NCBI GenBank assembly: GCA_034435375.1 | Contig: DAOTXR010000011.1 | Coordinates: 27,898 to 91,897 of the forward strand | Direction: 5' to 3' | Source of the DNA: DAOTXR01 sp034435375 | Lineage (GTDB): Bacteria; Chloroflexota; Anaerolineae; Aggregatilineales; UBA3940 | DNA length: 64,000 bases | Shown here: in pieces, positions 32,917-41,362 of the stretch | Position numbering within the stretch: the first letter of the stretch is position 1 | Layout: every line of letters begins with the position of its first letter | Position numbers and translations under genes: made by a program | Notes under the pieces: generated by a model | Told to the model about the DNA's origin: nothing | Database searches by the model: none | The model's input: the letters and a program-made list of their open reading frames with translations, nothing else

Positions 32917-35085
32917 TCACCTTCCATCGGGCCAGCGGTTGTGCACGCTGAACGGCAGGAAAATAGCATCTGTGCCGTCAGCCAAGAGCAGGCGCTCATT
33001 TGTATGCCAATCGTACCAGCCGACTGCCAGTCGATAGTCTCCCTCCGGCAGGTCAGGGGGAAGCAATACCCGCCGCACGTCCACGATGGTCTCGCCGGCC
33101 TGCCAGGCAGTCGTCGGGCGGCTGCCGGCGCGCGGGTAGCCATCATCCTGCGCGACAACCAGCCCGTTGGAGTCGAGCAGATGGATAAACACGCTATAGT
33201 CCACTCCTGCTGTCCCTAGGGCCTCCCAATCCAACGCCAGCGCCAGCGAACCTCCGGACCACACTTCTGCTCCTTCCGGGAGGATCGCCCCCCGCAGGCG
33301 GGCCATGCTGTCCCATCGAGCGTTCGAAACAGGCGTGTAACCGGCAGCCTGCTCGATAGGCAGCACCGTCACATCGCCATGCAGCATTTCGTCATGGCAA
33401 TCCATCTCCCAAGCATATGCGCCCGGCTCGACCTCAAGCGGTATTCCCACCTGCTCGATCAGCCTTTCTGGCGCAATGGCTCTGCCAGCAGGATACTGCC
33501 CCGCCAGGAAAGGCTGCACAACCTCAACCACCACTTCCCCTGCTGGGGACAGCAGGCGAGCCTGGGTCTCAGTCGGGACAGGCTCGTTCTGGGCCAGCTC
33601 TGCTATGCAGGTCAGAGGCAAATCAAAACCCTGTATAGCCCGCACTGGCGTATCCAGCGGCAAACGCCGCTGATAGACAGCCATCGGGCTGAAGTCATCA
33701 CCTACTACACTGATCTGCATGAGGGGGAAATAATACTGGTGAAACCAATCCTGCTCAACCAGCCGCACCCACGTCCAGTATTGTGTCGTGACAACATAGC
33801 TTGGCTTATATTTGGCGACAGCGTATTCTTCCTGCTTATAGAACATGTCGGGGGTAATCAACCCTGGCACGTCGAGTGTATGTCGCTGAGCATAGTAGCC
33901 CACAATACCCAGGTCGCCGACCAGCAGCCTGCCTTCAGGATTGGTATTTTCTGCGATCCACTCACCGAGCAACCGGTAGGTCTCCACCCGCGGCGGTGGC
34001 ACAGCATAGCGCAGCGCACTGGCGACGGCCAACCCACTACAGGCCACGACCAACGCCGATGCCCCCCCTATTACTGCCTGGCGGGAAACGCCGACGCGCA
34101 ACAGCTCGCGTGCGATCCATTCGCCGCCAAACCCTGCCAGCACTATCAGCGTCACGACAAGCGGCGTGTAGTACCAGAACGCCGTGACGTTCAGCACCGT
34201 GTAGCCCAAAGTATAGAGGACAGCCCACAGCACTACCGGGCGCAGATTCGAGTGTATCCAGGTGCGCCACATGCCCAGCCCAATCAAAGGGACGGCAAGC
34301 AGCGAGAGCCAGTTGTTCCCGTAGAACCAACGCCAGCGCTCCCAGCCATCCACCCAGAATTGAATCCCGTGCAGGATCTCCTGTTTGGCGCTAAAAGTAT
34401 TGGGGAGCGGCGTCCCGAAGTACAGCCAAGCAAACGCGAACCAGATCAGACTCCCCAGGAAGTAGATCGCTGCCAGCCTCCACGGCAAAGTGCGCCAACG
34501 CGATAGCACATGGCCGGATGGACGCAAAGCCCAAGCTTCCCACAGTGCCAGCAGCCCCAGCGCCCCGCCCAGCACCACGCCATCGGCCCGCGTCCAGGTC
34601 AGCGCCACTGCAACCAGCACAGCCCATTCCCGCTGCCCACGCGCCCACAAGTAGAAGGCAAGCATGAGCAACGCCGTGTAGAGCAACGTCTCCATCCCAA
34701 AACTGACGTAGATCAGCGGAGAGGTCACCAAGGTGAGCAGGATAGCGGATCGGGCATAGAACGAAAGATATGGGCGCGTTAGAGAGAAGATCAGGCCACC
34801 GGCGGCCAGCAGGGACAGCGCACTGATCAGATTCCCGGCATGGAGCAGATCGGGGGTGAGAAGATGTACTCCTGCCATCAGCAACGCATACAGTGGAGTC
34901 GTGGTGCCTTGGATAGGTTCACCAGGGTTAAACACGAAGCCTTTGCCCTGGGCAAGGTTGCGGCTGTAGGTGTAGGTGATATAAACGTCATCCTGGGTGT
35001 AAGCCCAAAATGCCGCTGTAAGCGCTGCGACGATGACTAAGGTGGCCAAGACAATCACCAGGTTGCGGTAGTCTATTCTTGTCAT
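32917..35085 (-). CDS. GT39-like multi-pass membrane glycosyltransferase with C-terminal beta domain
   Basis: A 722-residue integral membrane protein. The N-terminal segment TQDDVYITYTYSRNLAQGKG with an acidic DD in the first periplasmic loop, followed by EPIQGTTTPLYALLMAG, is typical of lipid-linked sugar-dependent mannosyl/arabinosyltransferases (GT-C fold). About ten hydrophobic helices occupy residues 8-370. The C-terminal 300 residues are soluble, ending in a beta-domain of a type recurring in Chloroflexota (YSVFIHLLDSNG, PEGDYRLAVGWYDW). It probably acts on the outer face of the membrane. It heads a minus-strand region with a membrane protein upstream 44 nt away. Sugar and acceptor unknown. 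Confidence 0.75.
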   Translation of the reverse strand: MTRIDYRNLVIVLATLVIVAALTAAFWAYTQDDVYITYTYSRNLAQGKGFVFNPGEPIQGTTTPLYALLMAGVHLLTPDLLHAGNLISALSLLAAGGLIFSLTRPYLSFYARSAILLTLVTSPLIYVSFGMETLLYTALLMLAFYLWARGQREWAVLVAVALTWTRADGVVLGGALGLLALWEAWALRPSGHVLSRWRTLPWRLAAIYFLGSLIWFAFAWLYFGTPLPNTFSAKQEILHGIQFWVDGWERWRWFYGNNWLSLLAVPLIGLGMWRTWIHSNLRPVVLWAVLYTLGYTVLNVTAFWYYTPLVVTLIVLAGFGGEWIARELLRVGVSRQAVIGGASALVVACSGLAVASALRYAVPPPRVETYRLLGEWIAENTNPEGRLLVGDLGIVGYYAQRHTLDVPGLITPDMFYKQEEYAVAKYKPSYVVTTQYWTWVRLVEQDWFHQYYFPLMQISVVGDDFSPMAVYQRRLPLDTPVRAIQGFDLPLTCIAELAQNEPVPTETQARLLSPAGEVVVEVVQPFLAGQYPAGRAIAPERLIEQVGIPLEVEPGAYAWEMDCHDEMLHGDVTVLPIEQAAGYTPVSNARWDSMARLRGAILPEGAEVWSGGSLALALDWEALGTAGVDYSVFIHLLDSNGLVVAQDDGYPRAGSRPTTAWQAGETIVDVRRVLLPPDLPEGDYRLAVGWYDWHTNERLLLADGTDAIFLPFSVHNRWPDGR

Positions 35086-35129
35086 AGGCTGCTTGCTCTG
35101 GATTCTAAGCTATCGACTTAAGCCCGCAC

Positions 35130-35876
35130 TTATGGGCCAGCGGGGGAAGGTGTGCCTTCACGCCCTGCAATCACGATGGGCACTTCACAGGGGAGCACGA
35201 AGGTGCCGTCCCGGCTGAACACGACTAACCGCAGGGTGTAATTGCCCGGCACGAACGAAGTGCTGTCCCACACGCCTAGCTGACCAGTGACCACCGGCAC
35301 GTTGTAAGTCTGGACCACAACCCATGTTCCAGCAGTGGAGGGGCCATTTACCTCAAACTTGTACAGCGCGAAGTTGAGAATGTTGGCCTCGCCCTGGACA
35401 CGCACCTGCCCAGAGACAGTCTCGCCAGGCAAGGGGCTGGTAATGGTCGCCCCAATGATTCCACACCCCCCAGTGGTTCCTTCTCCGGACGCAGATTCCT
35501 GCGTCGTGGTATCGACAGGAGGCAGACCGATCACAGGTGTGACCGTCGGGAACAGGAGTAAGGCAGGAGTTGCCGTTGCAGACTGCGTCACAAACACGAT
35601 TGGAGTGGGGGTGGGAGCCTGAGCTGTTTCACCGAGATTGGGAACTACGATACGCTCGACGACATAGATGACGCTAGCCAACAGAAGTAAGGTGATGAGC
35701 GTGCTAATCAGCCGCCGCCGCTGTAGGGCGACAGCCTCGCGCTCCAACCCAAACACAGCCACCCGCCGCGCCTGGCTAACCTGAACCAAACCCCGGATCG
35801 AGAAGAAGATTCCCGCTGCAACGAGGATGTACAAGACTATCGAGATGCGTGCGATGAATTGTAGCAGCGTAGTCAT
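35130..35876 (-). CDS. Two-helix membrane protein with C-terminal beta domain
   Basis: Unrecognised 248-residue protein. Hydrophobic helices at about residues 6-28 and 55-75 flank an Arg-rich loop; then a Thr/Pro-rich linker (APTPTPIVFVTQSATATP) leads to a secreted domain near 150-240 with TSPLPGETVSGQVRVQG, a pattern like Ig-type carbohydrate- or peptide-associated domains. The start is uncertain: ATG 35876 is used; a TTG at 35915 overlapping the upstream phosphorylase stop (TTGA) would add 13 residues. Neither has a good ribosome site. Probably cotranscribed with the purine nucleoside phosphorylase. Confidence 0.68.
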   Translation of the reverse strand: MTTLLQFIARISIVLYILVAAGIFFSIRGLVQVSQARRVAVFGLEREAVALQRRRLISTLITLLLLASVIYVVERIVVPNLGETAQAPTPTPIVFVTQSATATPALLLFPTVTPVIGLPPVDTTTQESASGEGTTGGCGIIGATITSPLPGETVSGQVRVQGEANILNFALYKFEVNGPSTAGTWVVVQTYNVPVVTGQLGVWDSTSFVPGNYTLRLVVFSRDGTFVLPCEVPIVIAGREGTPSPAGP

Positions 35877-35911
35877 GAGTGCTGACTGGTGCAGTCTCTG
35901 AAGAAGGCTGC

Positions 35912-36763
35912 TCAACTGCCTACAGGCAGACGGCGCAGCACGCCGCGCAGCAGCAACTCTAGTCGGGGTGCAATGATCTGCCCGGCTCTTAAGACCTCCT
36001 CGTGTGTGGTCTTAACATCGCTGGACTCATGGTCGACTGCGACGTTGCTGATGCCCGACACTCCCAACACGCGCATACCGCCATGCCGCGCGACAGTCGC
36101 TTCTGGCACGGTGGACATACCGACGGCATCCGCGCCAATGATCCGCAGAAAGCGGATGTCGGCAGGCGTTTCAAAGGCAGGCCCAGCCAAGCAGATATAG
36201 ACCCCCTGTTGCAGCGGAATGTCGCTCTCAGCGGCGGCCTCAACAGCCAGAGAACGCAATTCGCTGCTGTAGACCTGACTCATATCTGGGAAGCGCTCGC
36301 CCAATGACGCATCGTTGGGGCCACGCAGTGGGCTTGCCCCCGCCATGCCAATCAGATTGATGTGATCGGTGATCAGCATCAGGTCGCCAGCACGGAAGGT
36401 CTTGTTCAGGCCACCAGCGGCGTTGGTCAGAATGACGATCTGGACGCCCAGGAGCTGCATCACACGGATTGGAAGAGTGACCTGCGACATGGGATAGCCC
36501 TCGTAATAGTGGGCCCGCCCACGCATGATCATGACGGTCTGGCCTTCCAGCCTGCCGATATGAAGCTGGCCCTGATGCCCTTGTACCCCTGGCAATGGCC
36601 AGTAGGGAATCTCGGCGTAAGGAATGATATCGGCTTCAGTGACAGCTTCCGCCAGGCCACCCAAGCCGGACCCCAACACCACACCCACACGTGGCTGATG
36701 GCGTGTACGCTTTCTGACGGCAGCAGTAGCGGCTTCGAACTCAGCCCGCGAGCAGATCTCCAT
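35912..36763 (-). CDS. Purine nucleoside phosphorylase (trimeric, family 2)
   Basis: Phosphorolyses inosine and guanosine to base plus ribose-1-phosphate. Motifs in order: VVLGSGLGGLAE, GQLHIGRLEGQTVMIMRGR with GRAHYYEGYP, LTNAAGGLN, ITDHINLIG, LAGPAFETPADIRFLR and AVGMSTVPEATVARH. ATG 36763 is chosen, giving 283 residues, because GGAGAG lies 9 nt upstream; ATGs at 36772 and 36817 would add residues not typical of the family. The base-binding loop reads GISNVAVDHE, a variant of the usual Asn region. A TATAAT promoter lies 70 nt upstream. Purine salvage fits the deaminases and hydroxylases to the left. Confidence 0.92.
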   Translation of the reverse strand: MEICSRAEFEAATAAVRKRTRHQPRVGVVLGSGLGGLAEAVTEADIIPYAEIPYWPLPGVQGHQGQLHIGRLEGQTVMIMRGRAHYYEGYPMSQVTLPIRVMQLLGVQIVILTNAAGGLNKTFRAGDLMLITDHINLIGMAGASPLRGPNDASLGERFPDMSQVYSSELRSLAVEAAAESDIPLQQGVYICLAGPAFETPADIRFLRIIGADAVGMSTVPEATVARHGGMRVLGVSGISNVAVDHESSDVKTTHEEVLRAGQIIAPRLELLLRGVLRRLPVGS

Positions 36764-36832
36764 GCAGTTCATCTCTCCAAAGCAGAATGCGATGTGTGTG
36801 ACAGTGCGGCTGCTCAAAATGCTCTTGGGTTG

Positions 36833-36861
36833 ATTATACCCCTCCCAGCGAGGCCCTCAAA
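36833..36861 (-). promoter_or_regulatory. Candidate promoter of the purine nucleoside phosphorylase gene
   Basis: On the minus strand TTTGAG (36856-36861), 17 nt, then perfect TATAAT (36833-36838). It reads toward the phosphorylase start at 36763. Confidence 0.5.
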
Positions 36862-36912
36862 AACCCCTTCGATCCCTGTGTCTCGGCCCAAATGGCCCTT
36901 TCATTCGTCCTG

Positions 36913-36921
36913 TGTTACAAT
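36913..36921 (+). promoter_or_regulatory. Candidate extended -10 promoter of the roadblock gene
   Basis: TGTTACAAT is an extended -10 (TGn plus TACAAT at 36916-36921) with only a weak -35. It would give a leader of more than 200 nt that contains two strong hairpins before the ATG at 37155. Confidence 0.4.
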
Positions 36922-36969
36922 TACGGGCAGATTAGCCGGAACTCATCTGCTGGATAGTTCGCCTTAAGT

Positions 36970-37006
36970 GTTTCTCTGAAAGTCTTTTTAAAACTTTCAG
37001 AGAAAC
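36970..37006 (+). other. Perfect 14-bp inverted repeat (hairpin 1)
   Basis: GTTTCTCTGAAAGT (36970-36983) pairs with its exact reverse complement (36993-37006) across a 9-nt loop CTTTTTAAA. No T-run follows on either strand, so it is not a standard terminator. It lies in the long gap between the phosphorylase and roadblock genes (36764-37154), next to a second hairpin. Confidence 0.8.
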
Positions 37007-37012
37007 CTCAGG

Positions 37013-37047
37013 TTGTGCGAAAAGCAATCGAATCACTTTTCGCACAA
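37013..37047 (+). other. Perfect 12-bp inverted repeat (hairpin 2)
   Basis: TTGTGCGAAAAG (37013-37024) pairs with CTTTTCGCACAA (37036-37047) around an 11-nt loop. It follows hairpin 1 by 6 nt and does not share its sequence. Apart from the promoters and these hairpins, the 391-nt gap 36764-37154 shows no gene. Confidence 0.8.
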
Positions 37048-37154
37048 TACTCAACCATCGTTGTTAGTGCAAGCCAATCCCGGAACGCCAGGGCTGTATT
37101 CTGACGTAGGTTCGGCTGGCTGCCTGGAGGCAATGGCAAAAGGAGTTGGGGCTG

Positions 37155-37523
37155 ATGGCTAAATCGCGGACGGAACAGATGGTGCAGCGCCTGCGTGACC
37201 TCCATCAAACTGAGGGCGTTGAGGCTTCAGCAGTGGTCAGCGTAGATGGCCTGACGATGGCTTCTGCGTTGCCTACTGGTGTTGAGGAGGATCGTGTGTC
37301 TGCGATGTCCGCAGCCATGTTGTCTTTGGGTGAGCGAATCGCAGGTGAATTAAGGCGCGGGACGTTGGAGCAAGTGTACATCCGTGGGAAAGAGGGACAC
37401 GTGCTTGTGATGGCCGTTGGCGAAGAAGCTGTGCTCACTCTGCTGGCCCGTGAGGATGCCAAACTAGGCTTGGTTCTGCTTGACATGCGTCGGGCAGCTG
37501 AAGATCTGGCCAAGCTCCTATGA
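37155..37523 (+). CDS. Roadblock/LC7 domain protein (MglB-like)
   Basis: A 122-residue single-domain protein of the roadblock/LC7 family. Family pattern is seen in GVEASAVVSVDGLTMASALP near residue 22, EDRVSAMSAAMLSLGERIAGEL near 48 and a C-terminal VLLDMRRAAEDLAKLL helix. Bacterial members regulate small Ras-like GTPases such as MglA, or bind kinases. No GTPase gene is next to it here, so it may act with a distant partner. ATG 37155 lies 9 nt after AAAGGAG; a TTG at 37146 would leave no spacing. Its leader carries two strong hairpins, and a terminator closes the unit, so it is transcribed alone. Confidence 0.85.
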   Translation: MAKSRTEQMVQRLRDLHQTEGVEASAVVSVDGLTMASALPTGVEEDRVSAMSAAMLSLGERIAGELRRGTLEQVYIRGKEGHVLVMAVGEEAVLTLLAREDAKLGLVLLDMRRAAEDLAKLL

Positions 37524-37556
37524 TATGTTGGAGACTGGCTCTGACTTGAAATGGCA

Positions 37557-37600
37557 GCGGGGAGGTAGCACGGCGCTCTAACCTCCCCGCCTCTCTTTTA
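37557..37600 (+). terminator. Rho-independent terminator after the roadblock gene
   Basis: Stem GCGGGGAGGT (37557-37566) and ACCTCCCCGC (37581-37590) with a 14-nt loop, followed by CTCTCTTTTA. It lies 34 nt past the stop codon and before pyrG. Confidence 0.75.
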
Positions 37601-37644
37601 GTAACGTCTACATTGTACGAGCATGGAGGCAAACAGGAGACTCT

Positions 37645-39306
37645 ATGCCCAAATACATCTTCTGCACAGGGGGCGTAGTCAGTAGTGTGGGAAAGGGGGT
37701 TTCGGCGGCAGCTCTGGGCCGCATCTTGAAGGCACGCGGCGTCAAGGTCACCCTGCAAAAGATCGACCCTTACATCAACGTAGACCCCGGCACGATGTCT
37801 CCGTACCAGCACGGCGAGGTTTACGTCACCATTGACGGCGCCGAGACCGATCTGGACCTCGGCCACTACGAGCGTTTTGTTGACATCGACCTGACGCGAG
37901 CCAGCAACTTCACCACCGGGCAGGTCTACAATGCCGTGATCGCCAAGGAACGACGCGGCGACTTCCTGGGTGCGACTATCCAGACGATTCCGCATATCAC
38001 CAACGAGATCAAGCAGCGCATCGTTCAGGTGGGCAAAGAGACAGGCGCAGATGTGGTGATCGTGGAGATTGGCGGCACTGTCGGAGACATTGAGAGCCAG
38101 CCATTTCTCGAAGCCATCCGCCAGATGCGCACCGACGTGGGTTCGGAGAACGTGATCTACATTCATGTGACATTTCTGCCGTACATTGGAGCCACTGGCG
38201 AACTGAAGACCAAACCCACACAGCACAGCGTCCGCGAGTTGCGGGGGATTGGCATCCAACCCCACGTTATCATTGCTCGCTCTGATTACCCCGTCTCACG
38301 TGATATGATCCACAAGATTGCGCTGTTCTGCGACGTGGAGCCTCGCGGCGTGATCCCCTTGGAGACCACCTCCTATCTGTACGAGGTGCCCTTGCTGTTG
38401 GAAGATGCAGGGTTGGGTGAGTACCTGGCCGAGCGTCTGGGACTGAACGGTCGGCCAGTCGATTTGGAAGACTGGCGAGAACTTGTTGCACGCCTCAAGG
38501 CCCCTAAGCCTCGCCTACGAGTCGCCATTGTCGGCAAGTACACCACCCTACACGATGCTTACATGAGCGTCCGCGAGGCGCTTTACCATGCCGGGGTTGC
38601 CAATGGCTATGACATTGACATTGAGTGGATTTACTCTGGCGACCTGGAGAAAGACAAGGGTTGGGATCGGTTGGAGGCCGTGGACGGCATCATCGTTCCT
38701 GGTGGTTTTGGATATCGTGGCATCGAGGGCAAAATCCTGGCTGCCAGGTGGGCGCGCGAGCACAAGACGCCCTATCTGGGTCTGTGCCTGGGGATGCAGA
38801 TCATGGTTGTCGAGTATGCCCGCCATGTGCTGAACTGGGAAGATGCCAACAGCACTGAGTTTGACAACGCAACCCAGCACCCTGTGATTGACCTGATGCC
38901 AGACCAAAAATCGCTCACTGGCATGGGAGGCACCATGCGCCTGGGGCACTATCCCTGTGTATTGCTGCCAGGAACAAAAGCCGGTCGGGCCTATCCAACG
39001 CCGGAGACCAACGAGAGACATCGGCACCGCTTTGAAGTCAACAATGCCTTTCGCAGCGAGCTTGAGGCCGCCGGCTTGCGCTTCAGCGGCTTGTCACCCG
39101 ATGGGCGCCTGGTGGAGATCGCGGAGATCGCTGATCATCCCTTCATGGTTGGCAGTCAGTTCCACCCCGAGTTCCAGAGCCGCCCTAACAAACCTCAGCC
39201 CCTGTTTAACGCTTTCGTGCAGGCAGCTATCATCCATCATAGCCAGCGGTCTGCTACGTCAGCGCCAACACCAGCATTGGTTGGCACGAGCGAGGATAAC
39301 CGATGA
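37645..39306 (+). CDS. pyrG: CTP synthase
   Basis: Aminates UTP to CTP with ATP and glutamine. The 553-residue length is standard. The synthetase domain begins FCTGGVVSSVGKGVSAAALG, with DPYINVDPGTMSPYQHGEV, DLDLGHYERF and EIGGTVGDIES following. The glutaminase domain from about residue 295 has GGFGYRGIEGK, the nucleophile in LGLCLGMQ and the His/Glu pair in FHPEFQSRP. AGGAGA precedes the ATG. The Nudix gene overlaps the stop by four bases (ATGA). This is a housekeeping gene with no unusual feature. Confidence 0.98.
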   Translation: MPKYIFCTGGVVSSVGKGVSAAALGRILKARGVKVTLQKIDPYINVDPGTMSPYQHGEVYVTIDGAETDLDLGHYERFVDIDLTRASNFTTGQVYNAVIAKERRGDFLGATIQTIPHITNEIKQRIVQVGKETGADVVIVEIGGTVGDIESQPFLEAIRQMRTDVGSENVIYIHVTFLPYIGATGELKTKPTQHSVRELRGIGIQPHVIIARSDYPVSRDMIHKIALFCDVEPRGVIPLETTSYLYEVPLLLEDAGLGEYLAERLGLNGRPVDLEDWRELVARLKAPKPRLRVAIVGKYTTLHDAYMSVREALYHAGVANGYDIDIEWIYSGDLEKDKGWDRLEAVDGIIVPGGFGYRGIEGKILAARWAREHKTPYLGLCLGMQIMVVEYARHVLNWEDANSTEFDNATQHPVIDLMPDQKSLTGMGGTMRLGHYPCVLLPGTKAGRAYPTPETNERHRHRFEVNNAFRSELEAAGLRFSGLSPDGRLVEIAEIADHPFMVGSQFHPEFQSRPNKPQPLFNAFVQAAIIHHSQRSATSAPTPALVGTSEDNR

Positions 39307-39710
39307 GGAGCGACCCCTCGATCCGTCGCGTCGCTGCGGCAGTCATTCAGCGGTCTGATGGCAAGCTGCTGCTGCTCAAGCGAGCACCCACCCATATGAC
39401 CTTTCCAGGTCAATGGTGCTTCGTCACCGGCTATGTGGAGAGCAACGAGCAGCCACGCAGCGCGGCCATCCGCGAGTTACGCGAGGAACTGGGCGTGGAC
39501 GCTCTGCCGGTGCAGGAGGGGAGAATTGTCATAGTCCACACAGAACGGGGCACGATACATGTCTATCCATTCCTGTTCCGGGTGGATGACTTCGTTGTCA
39601 AGCTGGATTGGGAGCATGTCGACTACCGCTGGATCGAGGCGCGGGAAATTCACAATTACGATCACGTCCCGCAGATCGACGAAGACTTGGCTGCGCTGGG
39701 GCTGTTATAA
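39303..39710 (+). CDS. Nudix hydrolase
   Basis: A 135-residue MutT-type pyrophosphohydrolase. The Nudix box GYVESNEQPRSAAIRELREELG at residues 42-63 meets the Gx5Ex7REUxEExGU rule, with REL and EELG supplying the metal ligands. Members cleave (d)NTPs, oxidised nucleotides, ADP-ribose or dinucleotides. The start ATG overlaps the pyrG stop (ATGA), so it is translated with CTP synthase; a house-cleaning role for nucleotide pools fits. Substrate cannot be told from the sequence. Confidence 0.88.
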   Translation: MRSDPSIRRVAAAVIQRSDGKLLLLKRAPTHMTFPGQWCFVTGYVESNEQPRSAAIRELREELGVDALPVQEGRIVIVHTERGTIHVYPFLFRVDDFVVKLDWEHVDYRWIEAREIHNYDHVPQIDEDLAALGLL

Positions 39711-39826
39711 TGCCAGGGGCCGTCACACGCAATGGACTAACAACTGACTCAAGGAGGCATGCCGGTCGCCTTTGTGACTGGTTGGCTGCCGGGCCGCTTG
39801 CACCGACTACTATGTCTGTGGCGGGT

Positions 39827-40564
39827 TCACTCTTCTTGCTGCTTACGAAAATCAACAAAACGATAACCGATGCCGCGCTCTGTCAGGATGTACTTGGGAT
39901 CAGACGGGTTTTCTTCGATCTTCTCACGAAGGTAGTTGACGTACAGACGGACATAGTGTGTCTCGTCGCGGTACTCATATCCCCACACCTTGGCGAGCAG
40001 CTGATCGTGTGGCACGGTCCATCCCGCATTCTCTATGAGGTGATAGAGCAGGCGGTATTCGGTGGGCCGCAGCTTAATGTGCTCGCCAGCAACGATCACC
40101 TCGCGACGGTTAAAGTCCACACTCAGTCGATCATCGATCCGGAGGGTGGCCTGGCCCGGTTCGAGCACGCCCTGAGTGCGGCGTAGCACGGCCTTGACCC
40201 GGCTGACCAACTCTCGTGCGCCAAAGGGCTTGGTCACGTAGTCATCTGCTCCAAGCTCTAGACCGCGCACTTTGTCGTCCTCCTCACCCTTGGCAGTGAG
40301 CATGATCACCGGGACAGTGGAGAACTCACGCAACATCCTCAGAGTTTCAAAGCCATCGAGTTGTGGCATCATAACATCCAGGATAATCAAGTCCAGGATG
40401 TGTTTGCGTACCATGTCGAGAGCCTCAATGCCGTTGCTGGCCGCCAGGACATGGAATCCCTCAACTTCGAGGTTCATGCGAATGAAGTCAATCATGCGGC
40501 CTTCGTCGTCTACCACCAGGATGTTCATCCCAGCGTAGTCGGTATCGGTGTGACGTGGCTGCAT
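39827..40564 (-). CDS. OmpR/PhoB-family response regulator
   Basis: Two-domain regulator of 245 residues. The receiver domain has the acidic pocket in ILVVDDEGRM, the phospho-acceptor Asp in IILDVMMPQLDG, the Thr in IMLTAKG and the Lys in VTKPFG. The C-terminal winged helix (about 145-240) has LRPTEYRLLYHLIENAG, KVWGYEYRDETHYVRLYVNYLR and RGIGYRF. ATG 40564 is used because it begins one base after the stop of the small protein gene. ATG 40528 (MNILVVDDE, 233 residues) is equally plausible. No histidine kinase is adjacent; a serine/threonine kinase operon is upstream, so cross-signalling is possible. No clear terminator follows. Confidence 0.9.
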   Translation of the reverse strand: MQPRHTDTDYAGMNILVVDDEGRMIDFIRMNLEVEGFHVLAASNGIEALDMVRKHILDLIILDVMMPQLDGFETLRMLREFSTVPVIMLTAKGEEDDKVRGLELGADDYVTKPFGARELVSRVKAVLRRTQGVLEPGQATLRIDDRLSVDFNRREVIVAGEHIKLRPTEYRLLYHLIENAGWTVPHDQLLAKVWGYEYRDETHYVRLYVNYLREKIEENPSDPKYILTERGIGYRFVDFRKQQEE

Positions 40565-40565
40565 T

Positions 40566-40808
40566 CTACTCACGGACAAAGGTGGGAACCTCTTCTTCCG
40601 CCTCACTGGGCAGAACTTGGACGAAGTTGATGCGCCACCAGGGGAAGATAACCTGGTTGACCTCACGTAGCAGATAGGGGACATCCTTGCCGTCACGACG
40701 CTGCGGATTCATGCCCATAATAAACTGGTCACCTGGTTGGGGCAGTTCCTCGACATCGAGGACTACCGGGTCGTCATTGGCAATGTGAACCTGAATCCGA
40801 TAGGGCAT
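40566..40808 (-). CDS. Small conserved-looking protein coupled to the response regulator
   Basis: Unrecognised 80-residue acidic protein. It begins MPYRIQVHIANDDPVVLDVE and has GDQFIMGMNPQRRDGKD in the middle, suggesting a compact beta-structure, possibly SH3- or Tudor-like. It ends one base before the regulator ATG and begins 54 nt after the FHA gene. No catalytic motif is visible. Tight spacing argues that it is real and functionally tied to the regulator or kinase cassette. Confidence 0.65.
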   Translation of the reverse strand: MPYRIQVHIANDDPVVLDVEELPQPGDQFIMGMNPQRRDGKDVPYLLREVNQVIFPWWRINFVQVLPSEAEEEVPTFVRE

Positions 40809-40861
40809 CTCGACCTACCTTATAAAATAAAGAAAGATATACTGAGAGACTCATGTGAAGA

Positions 40862-41362
40862 TTACTTAAAGTAAATGCGCATCACCAGCTTGCCCAAGCG
40901 AATCTCGTCGCCATCGCGCAGCAGGCGCGGCTGGTGAGCAGCCAGACGCTGGCCGTTCAGGAATGTGCCGTTGGCACTATCCAGGTCAACAATCGAGAGT
41001 ACCTCCTCACCGCGCCGCAGCGCCGCATGGATCCGGGAGACGCCCTTCTCCAGCGCTCCAAAGGGCGTCATATCCAGGTCGGGGACAATTCCGCTGGCGC
41101 TATCGTGGCGTCCGATCAGAAATTCGGCGCCGGGATAGATGGTCACTGGCTCTGCCGTGTCGCGAATGTGGATGATGACTTCGTTCCGATCCTGGAAGGT
41201 GGCAGTCCCCCAGCCTGACTTGACGCTGAACTCATTCGACTCCTCGTCGAGCTTGCGGGTCGAGACCTCGCCCTGAGCGTCTCCCCACAGGCTGAGGCCA
41301 CACTCCTCGCAGAATAGTGCTCCTTCAAGATTGTCACGTTGACAATTTGGACATTTGATCAT
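40862..41362 (-). CDS. Zinc-ribbon FHA-domain protein
   Basis: A 166-residue signalling adaptor. The N-terminal zinc ribbon has CPNCQRDN and CEECGLSL (four Cys, residues 4-7 and 18-21). The FHA domain occupies about 85-166: FLIGRHDSASGIVPDLDM, KGVSRIHAALRRG and DLDSANGTFLNGQRL contain the G-R, S-x-x-H and NG residues that bind phosphothreonine. It overlaps the DnaJ-VWA gene by 4 nt and belongs to the kinase/phosphatase operon, so it probably binds a protein phosphorylated by that kinase. Confidence 0.9.
   Translation of the reverse strand: MIKCPNCQRDNLEGALFCEECGLSLWGDAQGEVSTRKLDEESNEFSVKSGWGTATFQDRNEVIIHIRDTAEPVTIYPGAEFLIGRHDSASGIVPDLDMTPFGALEKGVSRIHAALRRGEEVLSIVDLDSANGTFLNGQRLAAHQPRLLRDGDEIRLGKLVMRIYFK

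Noticed and set aside
33379..34506. 375-codon plus-strand frame inside the GT39-like gene
   Set aside because: It lies antisense to a convincing membrane protein, is rich in His, Gln, Pro and Arg as expected of a shadow frame and matches nothing known.
39759..39866. Small plus-strand frame of 35 codons after AAGGAGG
   Set aside because: Only one base separates the ribosome site from the ATG, and it overlaps the 3' end of the response regulator gene; no homologue is recalled.
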